NCBI RefSeq assembly: GCF_000024925.1
Contig: NC_013521.1
Coordinates: forward strand, 1,302,001-1,366,000
Length of the DNA stretch: 64,000 bases
Source of the DNA: Sanguibacter keddieii DSM 10542
Lineage (GTDB): Bacteria > Actinomycetota > Actinomycetes > Actinomycetales > Cellulomonadaceae
Direction: 5' to 3'
Of the stretch, positions 34,772 to 44,222 are shown piece after piece. The translations under genes and the position numbers were made by a program. Every line of letters begins with the position of its first letter. Position 1 is the first letter of the stretch. Under the pieces are notes generated by a model, which worked only from the letters and a program-made list of their open reading frames with translations, was not told the origin of the DNA and made no database searches.

Positions 34772-35836
34772 ATGGCCGGCAACATGACCGCGCGACAGGG
34801 AGCCGGTGCCGGCAGCACGAGCACCGGCAGCACGACCGCCAGCACCAGCACCAGCACCGCCGACCGGGCCGCGCGCCCGGCGGCGGTGCCCGCGGGCGGC
34901 CGACGGCGCCGCGCGCCCCTCACCTCGCGCTGGCGCACCCGGCTGGAGATCGCGTTCTTCGTGACGCCCGCCCTCGCGCTGCTCGCGCTGTTCGTCGTGG
35001 TGCCGGTGCTCCAGGCCGGGCACTACTCGCTGTACAAGTGGAACGGCCTCGGGCCGATGGACAACTTCGTCGGGCTGGCCAACTACGTCCAGGCCCTCGG
35101 GGACGACGTGTTCACGGGAGCGCTGCGCCACAACCTCACGATCATCGTGCTCTCGATCGTGGTCCAGCTGCCGCTCGGTCTGGCGATCGCGCTACTGCTC
35201 AACCGGAACATGTGGGGGCGCACCGCGCTGCGCGTCATCATCTTCGTGCCGTACGTCCTCGCCGAGGTCGTGGCCGGTGTCGTCTGGTTCATGCTGCTCC
35301 AGCCCGGTGGGGTGGTCGACGCGCTCTTCGCGGCGGTCGGCCTCGAGCGGTATACCCAGCTGTGGCTCGGGAACCCCGACGTCGCGCTCTACACCGTGAT
35401 GTTCGTGCTCACCTGGAAGTACCTCGGTCTCGCGGTGATCCTGTTCCTCGCGGGGCTGCAGGGCGTGCCGCCCGACCTCCACGAGGCCGCCCAGATCGAC
35501 GGGGCGTCGTGGTGGCAGGTGCAGCGCAAGATCACCGTGCCGCTGCTCGGCCCGACCATCCGCACCTGGGGGTTCCTGTCGATGATCGGCTCGCTCCAGC
35601 TGTTCGACATGGTGTGGATCCTCACCAAGGGCGGCCCGGCCAACTCGACCATGACGATGGCCACCTACCTCATCAGCCGTGGCACCGAGCGCAGCCAGTA
35701 CGGGTACGGCTCTGCCGTCGCCGTCCTGCTCTTCGCCTTCTCGCTGGTGCTCGCGCTGCTCTACCAGCTGTTCATCCTGCGCCGCGACAACAGCGACGGC
35801 GCTCATACCCCGTCGAGCGAGAAGGTGAAGCGATGA
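34772..35836 (+). CDS. Sugar ABC transporter permease (MalF type)
   Basis: This is one of the two membrane subunits of the CUT1 importer, 354 residues. An unusual N-terminal stretch of about 50 residues, rich in Ser, Thr and Arg, precedes six predicted membrane helices. The cytoplasmic EAA loop that docks the ATPase is visible as LHEAAQIDGASWWQVQRKITVPLL. It starts 1 bp after the binding protein gene and its stop overlaps the next ATG, so the four genes form a tight operon. No ATP-binding subunit is encoded in the locus. Confidence 0.92.
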   Translation: MAGNMTARQGAGAGSTSTGSTTASTSTSTADRAARPAAVPAGGRRRRAPLTSRWRTRLEIAFFVTPALALLALFVVVPVLQAGHYSLYKWNGLGPMDNFVGLANYVQALGDDVFTGALRHNLTIIVLSIVVQLPLGLAIALLLNRNMWGRTALRVIIFVPYVLAEVVAGVVWFMLLQPGGVVDALFAAVGLERYTQLWLGNPDVALYTVMFVLTWKYLGLAVILFLAGLQGVPPDLHEAAQIDGASWWQVQRKITVPLLGPTIRTWGFLSMIGSLQLFDMVWILTKGGPANSTMTMATYLISRGTERSQYGYGSAVAVLLFAFSLVLALLYQLFILRRDNSDGAHTPSSEKVKR

Positions 35837-36738
35837 GCGCCACCACGACCGCCGCACCGACCCCGGCGGTGGCTCCTCCCGGTGCACGCGCACCGCGGGC
35901 ACGCCGCCGCAGGTCGGGGCCGAACGCCGGCGGGACCCCGCTGGTCTACCTGGCGGCGCTCGTCGTCGCCGCGATGACCCTCGGACCCGTCCTCTACGCC
36001 GTCCTCGGCGGCTTCCGGTCGAACGCCCAGCTGGCCAACGACCCCGTGGCGCTGCCCGACCCGTGGGTGCTGAGCAACTACACGGACGTGCTGCAGTCCT
36101 CGCAGTTCTGGCAGCTCGCCCTCAACTCCTCGGTCATCGCGCTCGTCACGACGGCCATCGTGTCGGTCTTCGGGGTCATGGCCGCCTACCCGCTGGCCCG
36201 CTACGCCTTCAAGGGGCGCGACGCGCTCTTCATGGTGTTCACCCTCGGGCTGCTGTTCCCGCTGACCGTCGCGATCATCCCGCTGTTCCTCATGGTCCGT
36301 GACCTCAACCTCTCGAACACCTTCTGGGGCGTCGCGCTGCCCCAGGCAGCCTTCGCGCTCCCCATGACCGTCGTGATCCTGCGACCGTTCCTGCGGGCCC
36401 TCCCCAAGGAGCTCGAGGAGGCGGCGATGCTCGACGGCACGTCGCGCGTAGGCTTCTTCTGGCGGATCCTGCTGCCGCTGTCTGGCCCGGCGCTCGTGAC
36501 CGTCGGGGTGCTTGCCTTCGTCGGCTCGTGGAACGCGTACCTGCTCCCGCTCCTCGTGCTCAACGACCCGGCGGCGCAGACGCTGCCGCTCGGTGTCGCG
36601 ACCTTCTCGAGCGAGCACGCCCAGGACACCGCGGGTGTCCTGGCCTTCACCTCGCTGGCCATGATCCCCGCGCTGGTGTTCTTCTTGGCCATGCAGAAGC
36701 GCATCGTCAACGGCCTCCAGGGAGCGGTCAAGGGATGA
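35833..36738 (+). CDS. Sugar ABC transporter permease (MalG type)
   Basis: This is the second membrane subunit of the same importer, 301 residues. After a basic Ala/Pro-rich N-terminus there are six predicted helices. The EAA motif reads LEEAAMLDGTSRVGFFWRILLPL. Its ATG overlaps the stop of the MalF-type gene. Its own stop lies 74 bp before the preferred GH3 start. The typical C-terminal FFLAMQKRIVNGLQGAVKG is intact. Confidence 0.92.
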   Translation: MSATTTAAPTPAVAPPGARAPRARRRRSGPNAGGTPLVYLAALVVAAMTLGPVLYAVLGGFRSNAQLANDPVALPDPWVLSNYTDVLQSSQFWQLALNSSVIALVTTAIVSVFGVMAAYPLARYAFKGRDALFMVFTLGLLFPLTVAIIPLFLMVRDLNLSNTFWGVALPQAAFALPMTVVILRPFLRALPKELEEAAMLDGTSRVGFFWRILLPLSGPALVTVGVLAFVGSWNAYLLPLLVLNDPAAQTLPLGVATFSSEHAQDTAGVLAFTSLAMIPALVFFLAMQKRIVNGLQGAVKG

Positions 36739-36812
36739 CCGGACGACAGCACCGCAGCGCCCCAGCACCATCCACGCCGCTCGTCGGACGTGGCACCGAA
36801 GGAGGACCGCAC

Positions 36813-39170
36813 GTGAACCACCAGGCCACCGCCCCGGCGCGGATCCCGCTGCCGCAGGTCTCCGAGAGGGTCGCGCGGCTGCACGCCCAGATGACCCTCG
36901 ACGAGAAGCTCGCCCAGCTGGTCGGCTACTGGGTGGACCAGGGCGGCGAGGTCGTCGCGCCCATGCAGGGGGAGATGGCCACCTCGGGCCACTACGAGGA
37001 GGCGACCGCGCACGGGCTCGGGCACCTCACCCGGGTGTACGGCACCCGGCCGGTCGACCCGGTCGAGCGCGCCGCGTGGCTCTGGGGAGAGCAGCGCCGG
37101 CTCGTCCGCGAGACACGGCTGGGCATCCCCGCGCTCGTCCACGAGGAGTGCCTCACCGGTCTCGCCGCCTGGAAGGCCGCGACCTTCCCGACACCGCTCG
37201 CCTGGGGAGCGTCCTTCGACCCGGGCCTCGTCGCGGAGATGGGCGCCGCGATCGGTACCTCGATGCGCACGCTCGGCATCCACCAGGGGCTCGCCCCCGT
37301 CCTCGACGTGATCCGCGACCCCCGCTGGGGCCGGGTCGACGAGTGCATCGCCGAGGACCCGTACGTGGTCGGCACCATCGGCACCGCCTACGTCCAGGGC
37401 CTCCAGTCCGAGGGCGTGCACGCCACGCTCAAGCACTTCGTCGGGTACTCCGCCTCTCGTGCCGGCCGCAACCACGCCCCCGTCCACGCCGGTCCCCGGG
37501 AGATCGCCGACGTGCTCCTGCCGCCCTTCGAGATGGCGGTGCTCGACGGCGGGGTGCGGTCGGTGATGAACTCCTACGCCGAGATCGACGGCATCCCCGT
37601 CGCCGCGGACCCCACCTATCTCACGGGTGTGCTCCGCGACCTCTGGGGCTTCGACGGCGTCGTGGTCTCCGACTACTTCACCGTCGCGTTCCTCGAGGTC
37701 ATGCACGCGGTCGCCGCCGACCGCGGCGAGGCGGCCTCCCTCGCGCTCGCGGCCGGCATCGACGTCGAGCTGCCCACCGGCGACGCCTACACCGGCCCGC
37801 TCGCCGAGAAGGTCCGTGCCGGGCTGGTCGACGAGGCGCTCGTCGACCGTGCCGTGCTGCGTGCCCTCGCGCAGAAGGAAGAGCTCGGTCTGCTCGACGC
37901 CCGCTTCGACGACGCGCCGCCGACCGCGGTCGACCTCGACCCCGCCGGGCACCGGGACGTCGCACGACGCCTCGCCGAGGAGTCCCTGGTGCTGCTGACC
38001 AACGACGGGACACTGCCGCTCCTGCCAGGAGACGGGCCGGCGCCCTCCCGCGTCGCCGTGATCGGTCCGAACGCGGACCGGGCCGAGGCGCTCATGGGCT
38101 GCTACTCCTTCGCGAACCACGTGCTCGCGCACCACCCGGACCACGAGATCGGCATCGAGATCCCGACGGTCGTCGAGGCGCTCCGCGACGAGCTCCGCGG
38201 CGCAGCGCCGGGGACCGTCGTCGAGCACGCACCCGGCTGCGCCGTCGAGGGCGAGGACAGGTCGGGGTTCGAGGACGCCGCGGCGCTCGCGGCCCGCTCC
38301 GACGTCGCCGTCGTGGTGCTCGGCGACCAGGCCGGGCTCTTCGGCCGCGGCACGGTGGGAGAGGGCAACGACGTCGAGTCCCTCGACCTGCCCGGGGTCC
38401 AGCGGGAGCTGGTCGAGGCGGTCGCCGCCACGGGCACGCCGGTGGTCGTGGTGCTGCTCACCGGCCGGCCGTACGCCGTGGACTGGGCGGTCGGTGGACC
38501 TGGAGCACCGCGAGCGGTGGTCCAGTCGTTCTTCCCGGGGGAGGAGGGTGGCCGCGCGATCGCCGGGGTCCTGTCGGGACGGGTCGCCCCCTCGGGGCGC
38601 CTTCCCGTGAGCATGCCGCGCTCTGCCGGTGCGCAGCCGTACTCGTACCTGCACCCCGTCCTCGGCGGACCGTCCGAGGTGACCAGCACGGACAGCACAC
38701 CGCTGCTGCCCTTCGGTCACGGTCTGACGTACACGACCTTCGAGCGCACAGCGCTCACGGTTGACGCCGAGGTGCTCGCCGGCGACGCCTTCTCCGCCAC
38801 GGTCCAGGTGACGAACACGGGGGAGCGCGCCGGGACGGACGTCGTCCAGCTCTACGCCCGCGACGTCGTCGGGTCGGTGACACGGCCCGTCGCGCAGCTG
38901 CTCGGCTACGCCCGGGTCGACCTCGACCCGGGGGAGAGCGTCGTGGTGCGCCTCGACGTCCCGACCGCGCGCCTGGCGTTCTCGGACCGCTCGATGGTGC
39001 GGGTCGTCGAGCCCGGCGAGGTCGAGCTGTGGGTCGGCCCGTCGTGCGCCGAGAAGGAGACCACGGCGTCGCTGACGATCACCGGTCCTCTGCACGAGGT
39101 GACGCTCGCCGACGCGCGGACCGTGCGCACCGAGGTGCTGCGGACCACAGAAGCAGCGCTGGGGCGCTGA
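36813..39170 (+). CDS. Glycoside hydrolase family 3 protein (beta-xylosidase/beta-glucosidase)
   Basis: GH3 enzymes release single sugars from beta-linked oligosaccharides with a retaining mechanism. The 785-residue protein has the TIM-barrel domain first (ERVARLHAQMTLDEKLAQLVG, KHFVGYSAS), with the nucleophile Asp287 in GFDGVVVSDYF. The alpha/beta sandwich follows (VAVIGPNADRAEALMGCYS), and a fibronectin III-like domain lies near the C-terminus. I chose GTG 36813 for the AAGGAGG at 36799-36805; an ATG at 36735 overlapping the permease stop would add 26 poorly conserved residues. No signal peptide is seen, so it acts on imported sugar. Confidence 0.92.
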   Translation: MNHQATAPARIPLPQVSERVARLHAQMTLDEKLAQLVGYWVDQGGEVVAPMQGEMATSGHYEEATAHGLGHLTRVYGTRPVDPVERAAWLWGEQRRLVRETRLGIPALVHEECLTGLAAWKAATFPTPLAWGASFDPGLVAEMGAAIGTSMRTLGIHQGLAPVLDVIRDPRWGRVDECIAEDPYVVGTIGTAYVQGLQSEGVHATLKHFVGYSASRAGRNHAPVHAGPREIADVLLPPFEMAVLDGGVRSVMNSYAEIDGIPVAADPTYLTGVLRDLWGFDGVVVSDYFTVAFLEVMHAVAADRGEAASLALAAGIDVELPTGDAYTGPLAEKVRAGLVDEALVDRAVLRALAQKEELGLLDARFDDAPPTAVDLDPAGHRDVARRLAEESLVLLTNDGTLPLLPGDGPAPSRVAVIGPNADRAEALMGCYSFANHVLAHHPDHEIGIEIPTVVEALRDELRGAAPGTVVEHAPGCAVEGEDRSGFEDAAALAARSDVAVVVLGDQAGLFGRGTVGEGNDVESLDLPGVQRELVEAVAATGTPVVVVLLTGRPYAVDWAVGGPGAPRAVVQSFFPGEEGGRAIAGVLSGRVAPSGRLPVSMPRSAGAQPYSYLHPVLGGPSEVTSTDSTPLLPFGHGLTYTTFERTALTVDAEVLAGDAFSATVQVTNTGERAGTDVVQLYARDVVGSVTRPVAQLLGYARVDLDPGESVVVRLDVPTARLAFSDRSMVRVVEPGEVELWVGPSCAEKETTASLTITGPLHEVTLADARTVRTEVLRTTEAALGR

Positions 39171-39183
39171 GCCACAGCCGGTG

Positions 39184-39212
39184 CTGGGTCCCGCGCAGGG
39201 GGCGGGACCCAG
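39184..39212 (+). terminator. Terminator after the GH3 gene
   Basis: CTGGGTCCCGC pairs perfectly with GCGGGACCCAG (11 bp) around a 7-nt loop, starting 14 bp past the stop. Confidence 0.75.
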
Positions 39213-39319
39213 GGCCGCCGGCGGGCTGCCGCGGCTTCACCCGCGCGTGTACCTTGGGCCTGGACCACGGCCGACGGAGACCGGGACGGTGGCCGCTGAC
39301 CTCTGAGCTGGAGCCCCTC

Positions 39320-40465
39320 ATGAGCACCCTGCCGACCATCTACGACGTCGCCCTGCGAGCCGGCGTCTCGATCTCGACGGTCTCCCGCGTCCTGCAGCAG
39401 TCCCACCGCGTGAGCGAGCACCGTCGAGCGCTCGTCGAGGCGGCGGTCGCCGAGCTCGGGTACATCCCGTCGGCGTCGGCACGCGGCCTCGTCGCACGGC
39501 ACACGGGGCTCATCGGGCTCTGCTTCCCGGAGGTCGCCCCGGTCGTCGTCGAGCCCGACGACGTCCTCGGCGTCGCAGCGGGGGCGAGCGGGAGCGCGGT
39601 CGCGACAGGCGGTGGGCGCGAGGTCGAGATCGTCCGGGACGAGTCCGCGGTGCCGACCGTCGCCTGGGGCAACCTCTACTTCGGCGAGGTGATCCGCGGC
39701 GCCGAGCACGCAGCGTGGCGCGCCGGGCTCTCGGTGACCATCACCGTGGTCCGGGGCGCCGACGGTGCGAGCCTCGTGCAGGACCTCGCCGGCCGGGTCG
39801 ACGGCCTCGCGGTCGTCTCTGCGGCCCTCGGCGACGAGCTCCTCGACCACGTCGCGCACCGCGTGCCCGTGGTGGTCATGGCGGGCCCGGACCGGTCCGT
39901 GGACCACGACAGGATCCGGGTCGACAACGAGCGCGGGATGGCGGCGCTCGTCCGGCACCTCGTGGTCGACCACGGGTACACCGACGTCCGGTACGTCGGC
40001 GGCACGAGCTGGGCTCGCGACGACCAGGAGCGCTTCGCCGGGTTCAGGTCCGCCCTGCTGGGCGCCGGGCTCGACGCCCCCGAGGTCCCGACCCTGCGCG
40101 CGGACTACTCCCGAGCGGTCGCGCGCGAGGTCGTGCGCGGGCTGGTCGAGGAGAGCCGGCGAGGCGGGCCGCCGCTCCCTCGGGCGCTGGTGTGCGGCAA
40201 CGACCAGATGGCCCTCGGCGTGCTCGACGTGCTGGTCGAGGAGGGGGTCGGCGTCCCCGGCGAGGTGGCGGTCACCGGGTTCGACGGTGTCGACGAGACG
40301 CAGTCGACGACCCCGCGGCTGACCACCGTCCAGCAGCCCATGACCGAGCTGGGACGGATCGCCGTCGAGCGCCTCGTCGCCCGGATCGCAGCACCGACCG
40401 GCGCACCGACGACCGTCGACGTCCCCGTCCGGGTCTTGCTCCGTGGGAGCTGCGGGACGCACTGA
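39320..40465 (+). CDS. LacI family transcriptional regulator with inserted segment
   Basis: A 381-residue LacI-type regulator. The DNA-binding domain reads PTIYDVALRAGVSISTVSRVLQ with hinge SASARGLVAR. In the ligand domain, the first strand (LIGLCFPE) and the first helix (NLYFGEVIRGAEHAA) are normally adjacent. Here about 45 residues of Val/Gly/Ala/Asp-rich sequence lie between them, making the protein longer than usual. The rest is standard (RALVCGNDQMALGVLD, VAVTGFDGVDET). It stands alone after the GH3 terminator, and I see no palindromic operator before it. Its target is unclear; the GH3 locus already has a regulator. Confidence 0.88.
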   Translation: MSTLPTIYDVALRAGVSISTVSRVLQQSHRVSEHRRALVEAAVAELGYIPSASARGLVARHTGLIGLCFPEVAPVVVEPDDVLGVAAGASGSAVATGGGREVEIVRDESAVPTVAWGNLYFGEVIRGAEHAAWRAGLSVTITVVRGADGASLVQDLAGRVDGLAVVSAALGDELLDHVAHRVPVVVMAGPDRSVDHDRIRVDNERGMAALVRHLVVDHGYTDVRYVGGTSWARDDQERFAGFRSALLGAGLDAPEVPTLRADYSRAVAREVVRGLVEESRRGGPPLPRALVCGNDQMALGVLDVLVEEGVGVPGEVAVTGFDGVDETQSTTPRLTTVQQPMTELGRIAVERLVARIAAPTGAPTTVDVPVRVLLRGSCGTH

Positions 40466-40561
40466 GGGCCCACCGACGCCGCGTGCACGGGGTCGTGCGC
40501 TCCCTGGCGGTCGACGAGGCCGCAGGTCTCTGCTGGTGGCAGACGTGTTCTCTCCCACCTC

Positions 40562-40590
40562 TTGACTACGTAGTCACCGCGTGTGAACCT
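40562..40590 (+). promoter_or_regulatory. Promoter of the GH42/ABC locus regulator
   Basis: TTGACT (40562-40567), a 17-bp spacer and GAACCT (40585-40590) form a plausible promoter. The first operator covers the -35 and the second lies just past the expected transcription start. Confidence 0.55.
40563..40576. promoter_or_regulatory. LacI-type operator copy 1
   Basis: TGACTACGTAGTCA is a perfect 14-bp palindrome that overlaps the candidate -35. Confidence 0.85.
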
Positions 40591-40597
40591 CTCTGTG

Positions 40598-40611
40598 TGA
40601 CTACGTAGTCA
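40598..40611. promoter_or_regulatory. LacI-type operator copy 2
   Basis: This is an identical copy of TGACTACGTAGTCA, 35 bp from the first (centre to centre), between the promoter and the regulator ATG. Confidence 0.85.
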
Positions 40612-40657
40612 TGCGGTCGCCGGCACCAGCCGGCGGTCCTGGAGCGAAGGAGCCCCG

Positions 40658-41746
40658 ATGAGCGCAGACCACGAGCCCGCGGCCGCAGCACCGCCGCCTG
40701 CCGAGCGCTCCCGCAGCACCCGTCCTCCGTCGATGGTCGACGTCGCCCGCGCTGCCCAGGTGTCGCAGAAGACCGTCTCCCGCGTCGTCAACCGTGAGCC
40801 CAACGTCAGCCCCGAGGTCCGCACCCGCGTCCTCGAGGCGATCGCCAGCCTCGGCTTCCGTCCTAACTCCGCGGCCCGCGCGCTGGTCACCAACCGCACC
40901 CGGACCATCGGCATGGTGAGCATCGGCTCCTCCCTGCTCGGCCCTGCCTCGATCGTCGACGGGGTCGAGAAGGCCGCACGCGGCGCCGGCTACAGCCTCA
41001 CGCTCGTGCGCACGGCCTCGGGCGGTGCCGACGACATCGGGGCAGCGATGGACGCGCTCGTCGCCCAGGGCGTCGAGGCGATCGTCATCTCCGAGCCGGC
41101 GGACAGCCTCCAGCGCATCGGGCACTCCGTCCCCGGCATCCCCGTCCTCGCCGTCGAGCACCGCGAGAACGAGGACGACGACTGGATCCTCGTCGGCGCC
41201 GACACGTGGGGAGGTGCCCGCAGCGCCACCGAGCACCTGCTCGGCCTCGGCCACCGGACCGTCTGGCACGTGGCCGGGCCCGACGGGTGGGGGACCAGCG
41301 AGAACCGCGTCGACGGGTGGCGCGCCGCGCTCCTCGAGTCCGGCTGCGCCGTCCCCGACGTGGTCCGCGGCGACTGGACGGCGTCGTCCGGCTACGAGAT
41401 CGGCTTGTCGCTGGCGACCCGCGACGACCTCACCGCCGTCTTCGCGGCGAACGACGACATGGCCGTCGGGCTCATCCACGCCTTCGAGCGGTCCGGGCTC
41501 AGCGTCCCTGACGACGTGAGCGTCGTCGGCTTCGACGACATCGGCACCGCAGGCTTCCTGCACACCCCGCTCACCACCGTGCGGCAGGACTTCGCGGAGA
41601 TCGCCCGGCAGGGCATGCGACGTCTGATCGCCGCGATCGAGGGACGGCACGTCGGCTCCCGCCAGGCCTCCGTCCCCGTCCAGCTCATCATCCGCGAGAG
41701 CACGGCCCGGGCAAACCCTCGGCGCCGCACCCTCACCGGCCTCTGA
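40658..41746 (+). CDS. LacI family transcriptional regulator of the GH42/ABC locus
   Basis: A 362-residue LacI-type regulator. About 25 Ala/Pro-rich residues precede the helix-turn-helix PSMVDVARAAQVSQKTVSRVVN; the hinge is NSAARALVTN. The ligand-binding domain has GMVSIGSSLLGP, TAVFAANDDMAVGLIHAF and SVVGFDDIG. AAGGAG upstream supports the ATG. Two identical palindromic operators lie in its own promoter, so autoregulation is very likely. The transporter genes follow in the same direction after 195 bp with no clear promoter, so they may depend on this one. Confidence 0.92.
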   Translation: MSADHEPAAAAPPPAERSRSTRPPSMVDVARAAQVSQKTVSRVVNREPNVSPEVRTRVLEAIASLGFRPNSAARALVTNRTRTIGMVSIGSSLLGPASIVDGVEKAARGAGYSLTLVRTASGGADDIGAAMDALVAQGVEAIVISEPADSLQRIGHSVPGIPVLAVEHRENEDDDWILVGADTWGGARSATEHLLGLGHRTVWHVAGPDGWGTSENRVDGWRAALLESGCAVPDVVRGDWTASSGYEIGLSLATRDDLTAVFAANDDMAVGLIHAFERSGLSVPDDVSVVGFDDIGTAGFLHTPLTTVRQDFAEIARQGMRRLIAAIEGRHVGSRQASVPVQLIIRESTARANPRRRTLTGL

Positions 41747-41941
41747 CAGCGCTCGGCGGCCCGACCGGCAGCCACGCACGCCACCGCACGTCCCCGGGCC
41801 CAGCGGCCCACCCCGAGCTCACCAGACCCCACACCCACCGGTACGACCCTCGACGGTCGGCGCCACGGCACCTCCATGCCCGCCGCCCTCCGCCACACCC
41901 CCCCACCACCTGTGCAGAGCCCCCGACGACGAGAGGCACTC

Positions 41942-43276
41942 ATGACCGACATCACCCGCCGGAGCATGCTCCGAGCGAGCCTGGCCCTGGGCGGCGCCGC
42001 CGTCCTCGGCGGGCTGCTCGGCGGCTGCGCCCCCGGCAGACCCCAGCCCTCGAGGACCGACGGTGCCGTCGACCTCAGCTTCTGGACGCACGACGCCGGC
42101 TACATCGACTTCTTCACCGCGGCGACGGCGCTCGCGTCCCAGGAGACCGACTTCGACTACACCCTCGACGTCACGCAGATCGCCGCCACCGACCTCGTCA
42201 CCAAGATCATCGCGCAGGCGGTCGCCGGCCGCGGCACCCCCGACGTCGCGGGCATCGAGCTCGGCAACTTCGCCCGGCTCCTCCGCGGCGACATCGCCGA
42301 CGAGCTCATGGTCGACCTCACCGGCACGGTCGCCGACGTGCGCTCCGACCTCGTCGAGGCCCGGCTCGCCCCGTTCAGCAAGGACGGGAAGCTCTACGCC
42401 CTCGACTCCGACTCGCCGCTCGTCGTCTACTACTACCGCGACGACCTCACGTCGTCTCTCGGCGTCCCGACGGACCTCGAGACCTGGGAGGAGTACGCCG
42501 AGTTCGGCGCCGGCTTCTACGCCAAGACCGGGAAGTCGCTCGGCGCCGTGGCGACCGGCAGCGACCTCGGGCAGGTCATGCAGATCTTCTGGATGCTGCT
42601 GCTCCAGCGCGGCGGAGGGCTCTTCGACGCCGACGGCACGCTGACCATCCAGACACCCGAGGCAGAGGAGGTCCTGACCTTCCTCGTCGACGGCGTCCAG
42701 TCCGGGTTCCTCACGACGGTCGCCGACTTCTACGGGCCGAGCATGCAGACGGCGCTCAAGACCGAGAAGGTGCTCGGGCTCTGGATGGCCAACTGGTACA
42801 AGACCTTCGGGCTCGAGCCCAACGTCCCCGAGCAGTCCGGGGCGTGGCGCATCGCCCCCATGCCGAGGTTCGCCGGGGGAGGCGGCCGGACGAGCTTCTC
42901 GGGCGGGACCGGCTTCACGGCGATCGCGGGCAAGCCGAACTCGCTCGCCGCGCAGGAGTTCGTGCGGGCCGCGTACCTCGACCCGGACCAGCAGGTGAAG
43001 CGCTACCTCGACCTCGGATACCTGCCGACCATGCGCTCCGTCTTCGAGCGACCCGAGCTCCTCGACGCCCAGGACGAGTACTGCGGCGGGCAGAGGCTCT
43101 TCGAGGTCTACACCGACATCATCGACGAGGCACCGCCCGTCTACATGAGCCCGGACCTGTTCATCCTCCAGACGGCCCTGGCCGGCGCGCTCGTCGACGC
43201 CTACCGCGGTCGGCTCACCCCGCGCGAGGCGCTCGACTCGGCCGCCGAGTCCTTCGCCGCCCAGGCGAACAAGTAG
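41942..43276 (+). CDS. Sugar ABC transporter substrate-binding lipoprotein
   Basis: A CUT1-type solute-binding protein of 444 residues. The N-terminus MTDITRRSMLRASLALGGAA looks like a twin-arginine signal (RRSMLR) and ends in the lipobox LLGGC, so it may be a Tat-exported lipoprotein. The mature part starts VDLSFWTHDAGYIDFF and includes PLVVYYYRDDL and GLFDADGTLTI. The 195 bp before it are GC-rich with no evident operator. It is followed after 10 bp by two permeases and a GH42 beta-galactosidase, suggesting a galactoside as ligand. Confidence 0.9.
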   Translation: MTDITRRSMLRASLALGGAAVLGGLLGGCAPGRPQPSRTDGAVDLSFWTHDAGYIDFFTAATALASQETDFDYTLDVTQIAATDLVTKIIAQAVAGRGTPDVAGIELGNFARLLRGDIADELMVDLTGTVADVRSDLVEARLAPFSKDGKLYALDSDSPLVVYYYRDDLTSSLGVPTDLETWEEYAEFGAGFYAKTGKSLGAVATGSDLGQVMQIFWMLLLQRGGGLFDADGTLTIQTPEAEEVLTFLVDGVQSGFLTTVADFYGPSMQTALKTEKVLGLWMANWYKTFGLEPNVPEQSGAWRIAPMPRFAGGGGRTSFSGGTGFTAIAGKPNSLAAQEFVRAAYLDPDQQVKRYLDLGYLPTMRSVFERPELLDAQDEYCGGQRLFEVYTDIIDEAPPVYMSPDLFILQTALAGALVDAYRGRLTPREALDSAAESFAAQANK

Positions 43277-43286
43277 GAGCCCGACG

Positions 43287-44222
43287 ATGACCACCCTCAC
43301 CGCACCCGCCGGCTCGACCGGTACCCGGACCAGCCCGCCGGGGAAGCGCCGCTCCGTCGGCCCGACCCTCGCGCCCTACGCCTTCATCGCACCGTTCTAC
43401 CTGCTGTACGTGCTGTTCATGATCGTGCCGATCCTCGCTGCGATGGTCCTCAGCACCACGCAGTGGGCCGGCCTCGGCTCGCCGACCTTCGTCGGCCTGC
43501 GCAACTACGCCGGGCTGCTCACGGACACGAGCTTCTGGACGGCGATGGGCAACTCCGGCATCTACGTCCTCGTCAGCGTGCTCGTCGTCGTCCCGCTGTC
43601 GCTGCTCGTCGCGCAGGCGCTCAACGCCAAGGGGCTGCGAGGACGCGACCTCTTCCGCGTCACCTACTTCATCCCGATGGTCATCTCGCCGATCGTCATC
43701 TCGCTCATCTTCTCGATGATGCTCGACACCGAGTTCGGGCTCGTCAACACCCTGCTCCAGTCCGTCCTCGGCTTCGGCGGCGTCGACTGGCTCGGCGACC
43801 CGACCTGGGCCAAGGTCTCGCTGAGCTTCGTCATGCTGTGGCGCTGGGTGGGGTACCTCACCATCTTCTTCCTCGCCGGGCTGCAGGCCGTCCCGCGCGA
43901 GCTCTACGAGGCGGCGGAGCTCGACGGCGCCGGGACCGTCCGGAAGTTCACCACGGTGACGCTGCCCGCCATCCAGCCCGTCACCGCCTTCGTGGTGGTC
44001 ACGTCCTTCATCAGCGCGGCGCAGATCTTCGACGAGCCCTACCTGCTGACCCGCGGCGGCCCGGGGGAGTCGACGCTGTCCATCGCCATGTTCGTGTTCC
44101 GCGCCGCCTTCGAGCGCCAGCAGTTCGGCTACGCCGCGGCGGCCGGCATCGTCCTGTTCGTCGTCGTCTTCGCGGTGAGCCGGCTGCTCAACCGCGCCCT
44201 GAGCATCGGGAAGGCATCATGA
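43287..44222 (+). CDS. Sugar ABC transporter permease (MalF type)
   Basis: First membrane subunit of the second CUT1 importer, 311 residues with six predicted helices after a basic, Thr/Gly-rich N-terminus. The EAA loop reads LYEAAELDGAGTVRKFTTVTLPAI. The segment ILTRGGP-like LLTRGGPGEST is typical of the class. It lies 10 bp after the binding-protein gene. Its stop overlaps the next ATG (ATGA). As with the first locus, there is no ATPase gene. Confidence 0.92.
   Translation: MTTLTAPAGSTGTRTSPPGKRRSVGPTLAPYAFIAPFYLLYVLFMIVPILAAMVLSTTQWAGLGSPTFVGLRNYAGLLTDTSFWTAMGNSGIYVLVSVLVVVPLSLLVAQALNAKGLRGRDLFRVTYFIPMVISPIVISLIFSMMLDTEFGLVNTLLQSVLGFGGVDWLGDPTWAKVSLSFVMLWRWVGYLTIFFLAGLQAVPRELYEAAELDGAGTVRKFTTVTLPAIQPVTAFVVVTSFISAAQIFDEPYLLTRGGPGESTLSIAMFVFRAAFERQQFGYAAAAGIVLFVVVFAVSRLLNRALSIGKAS

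Noticed and set aside
36735-36812. ATG at 36735 as the start of the GH3 gene
   Set aside because: It overlaps the permease stop, which is attractive, but the added residues are unlike the family and a strong AAGGAGG precedes GTG 36813.
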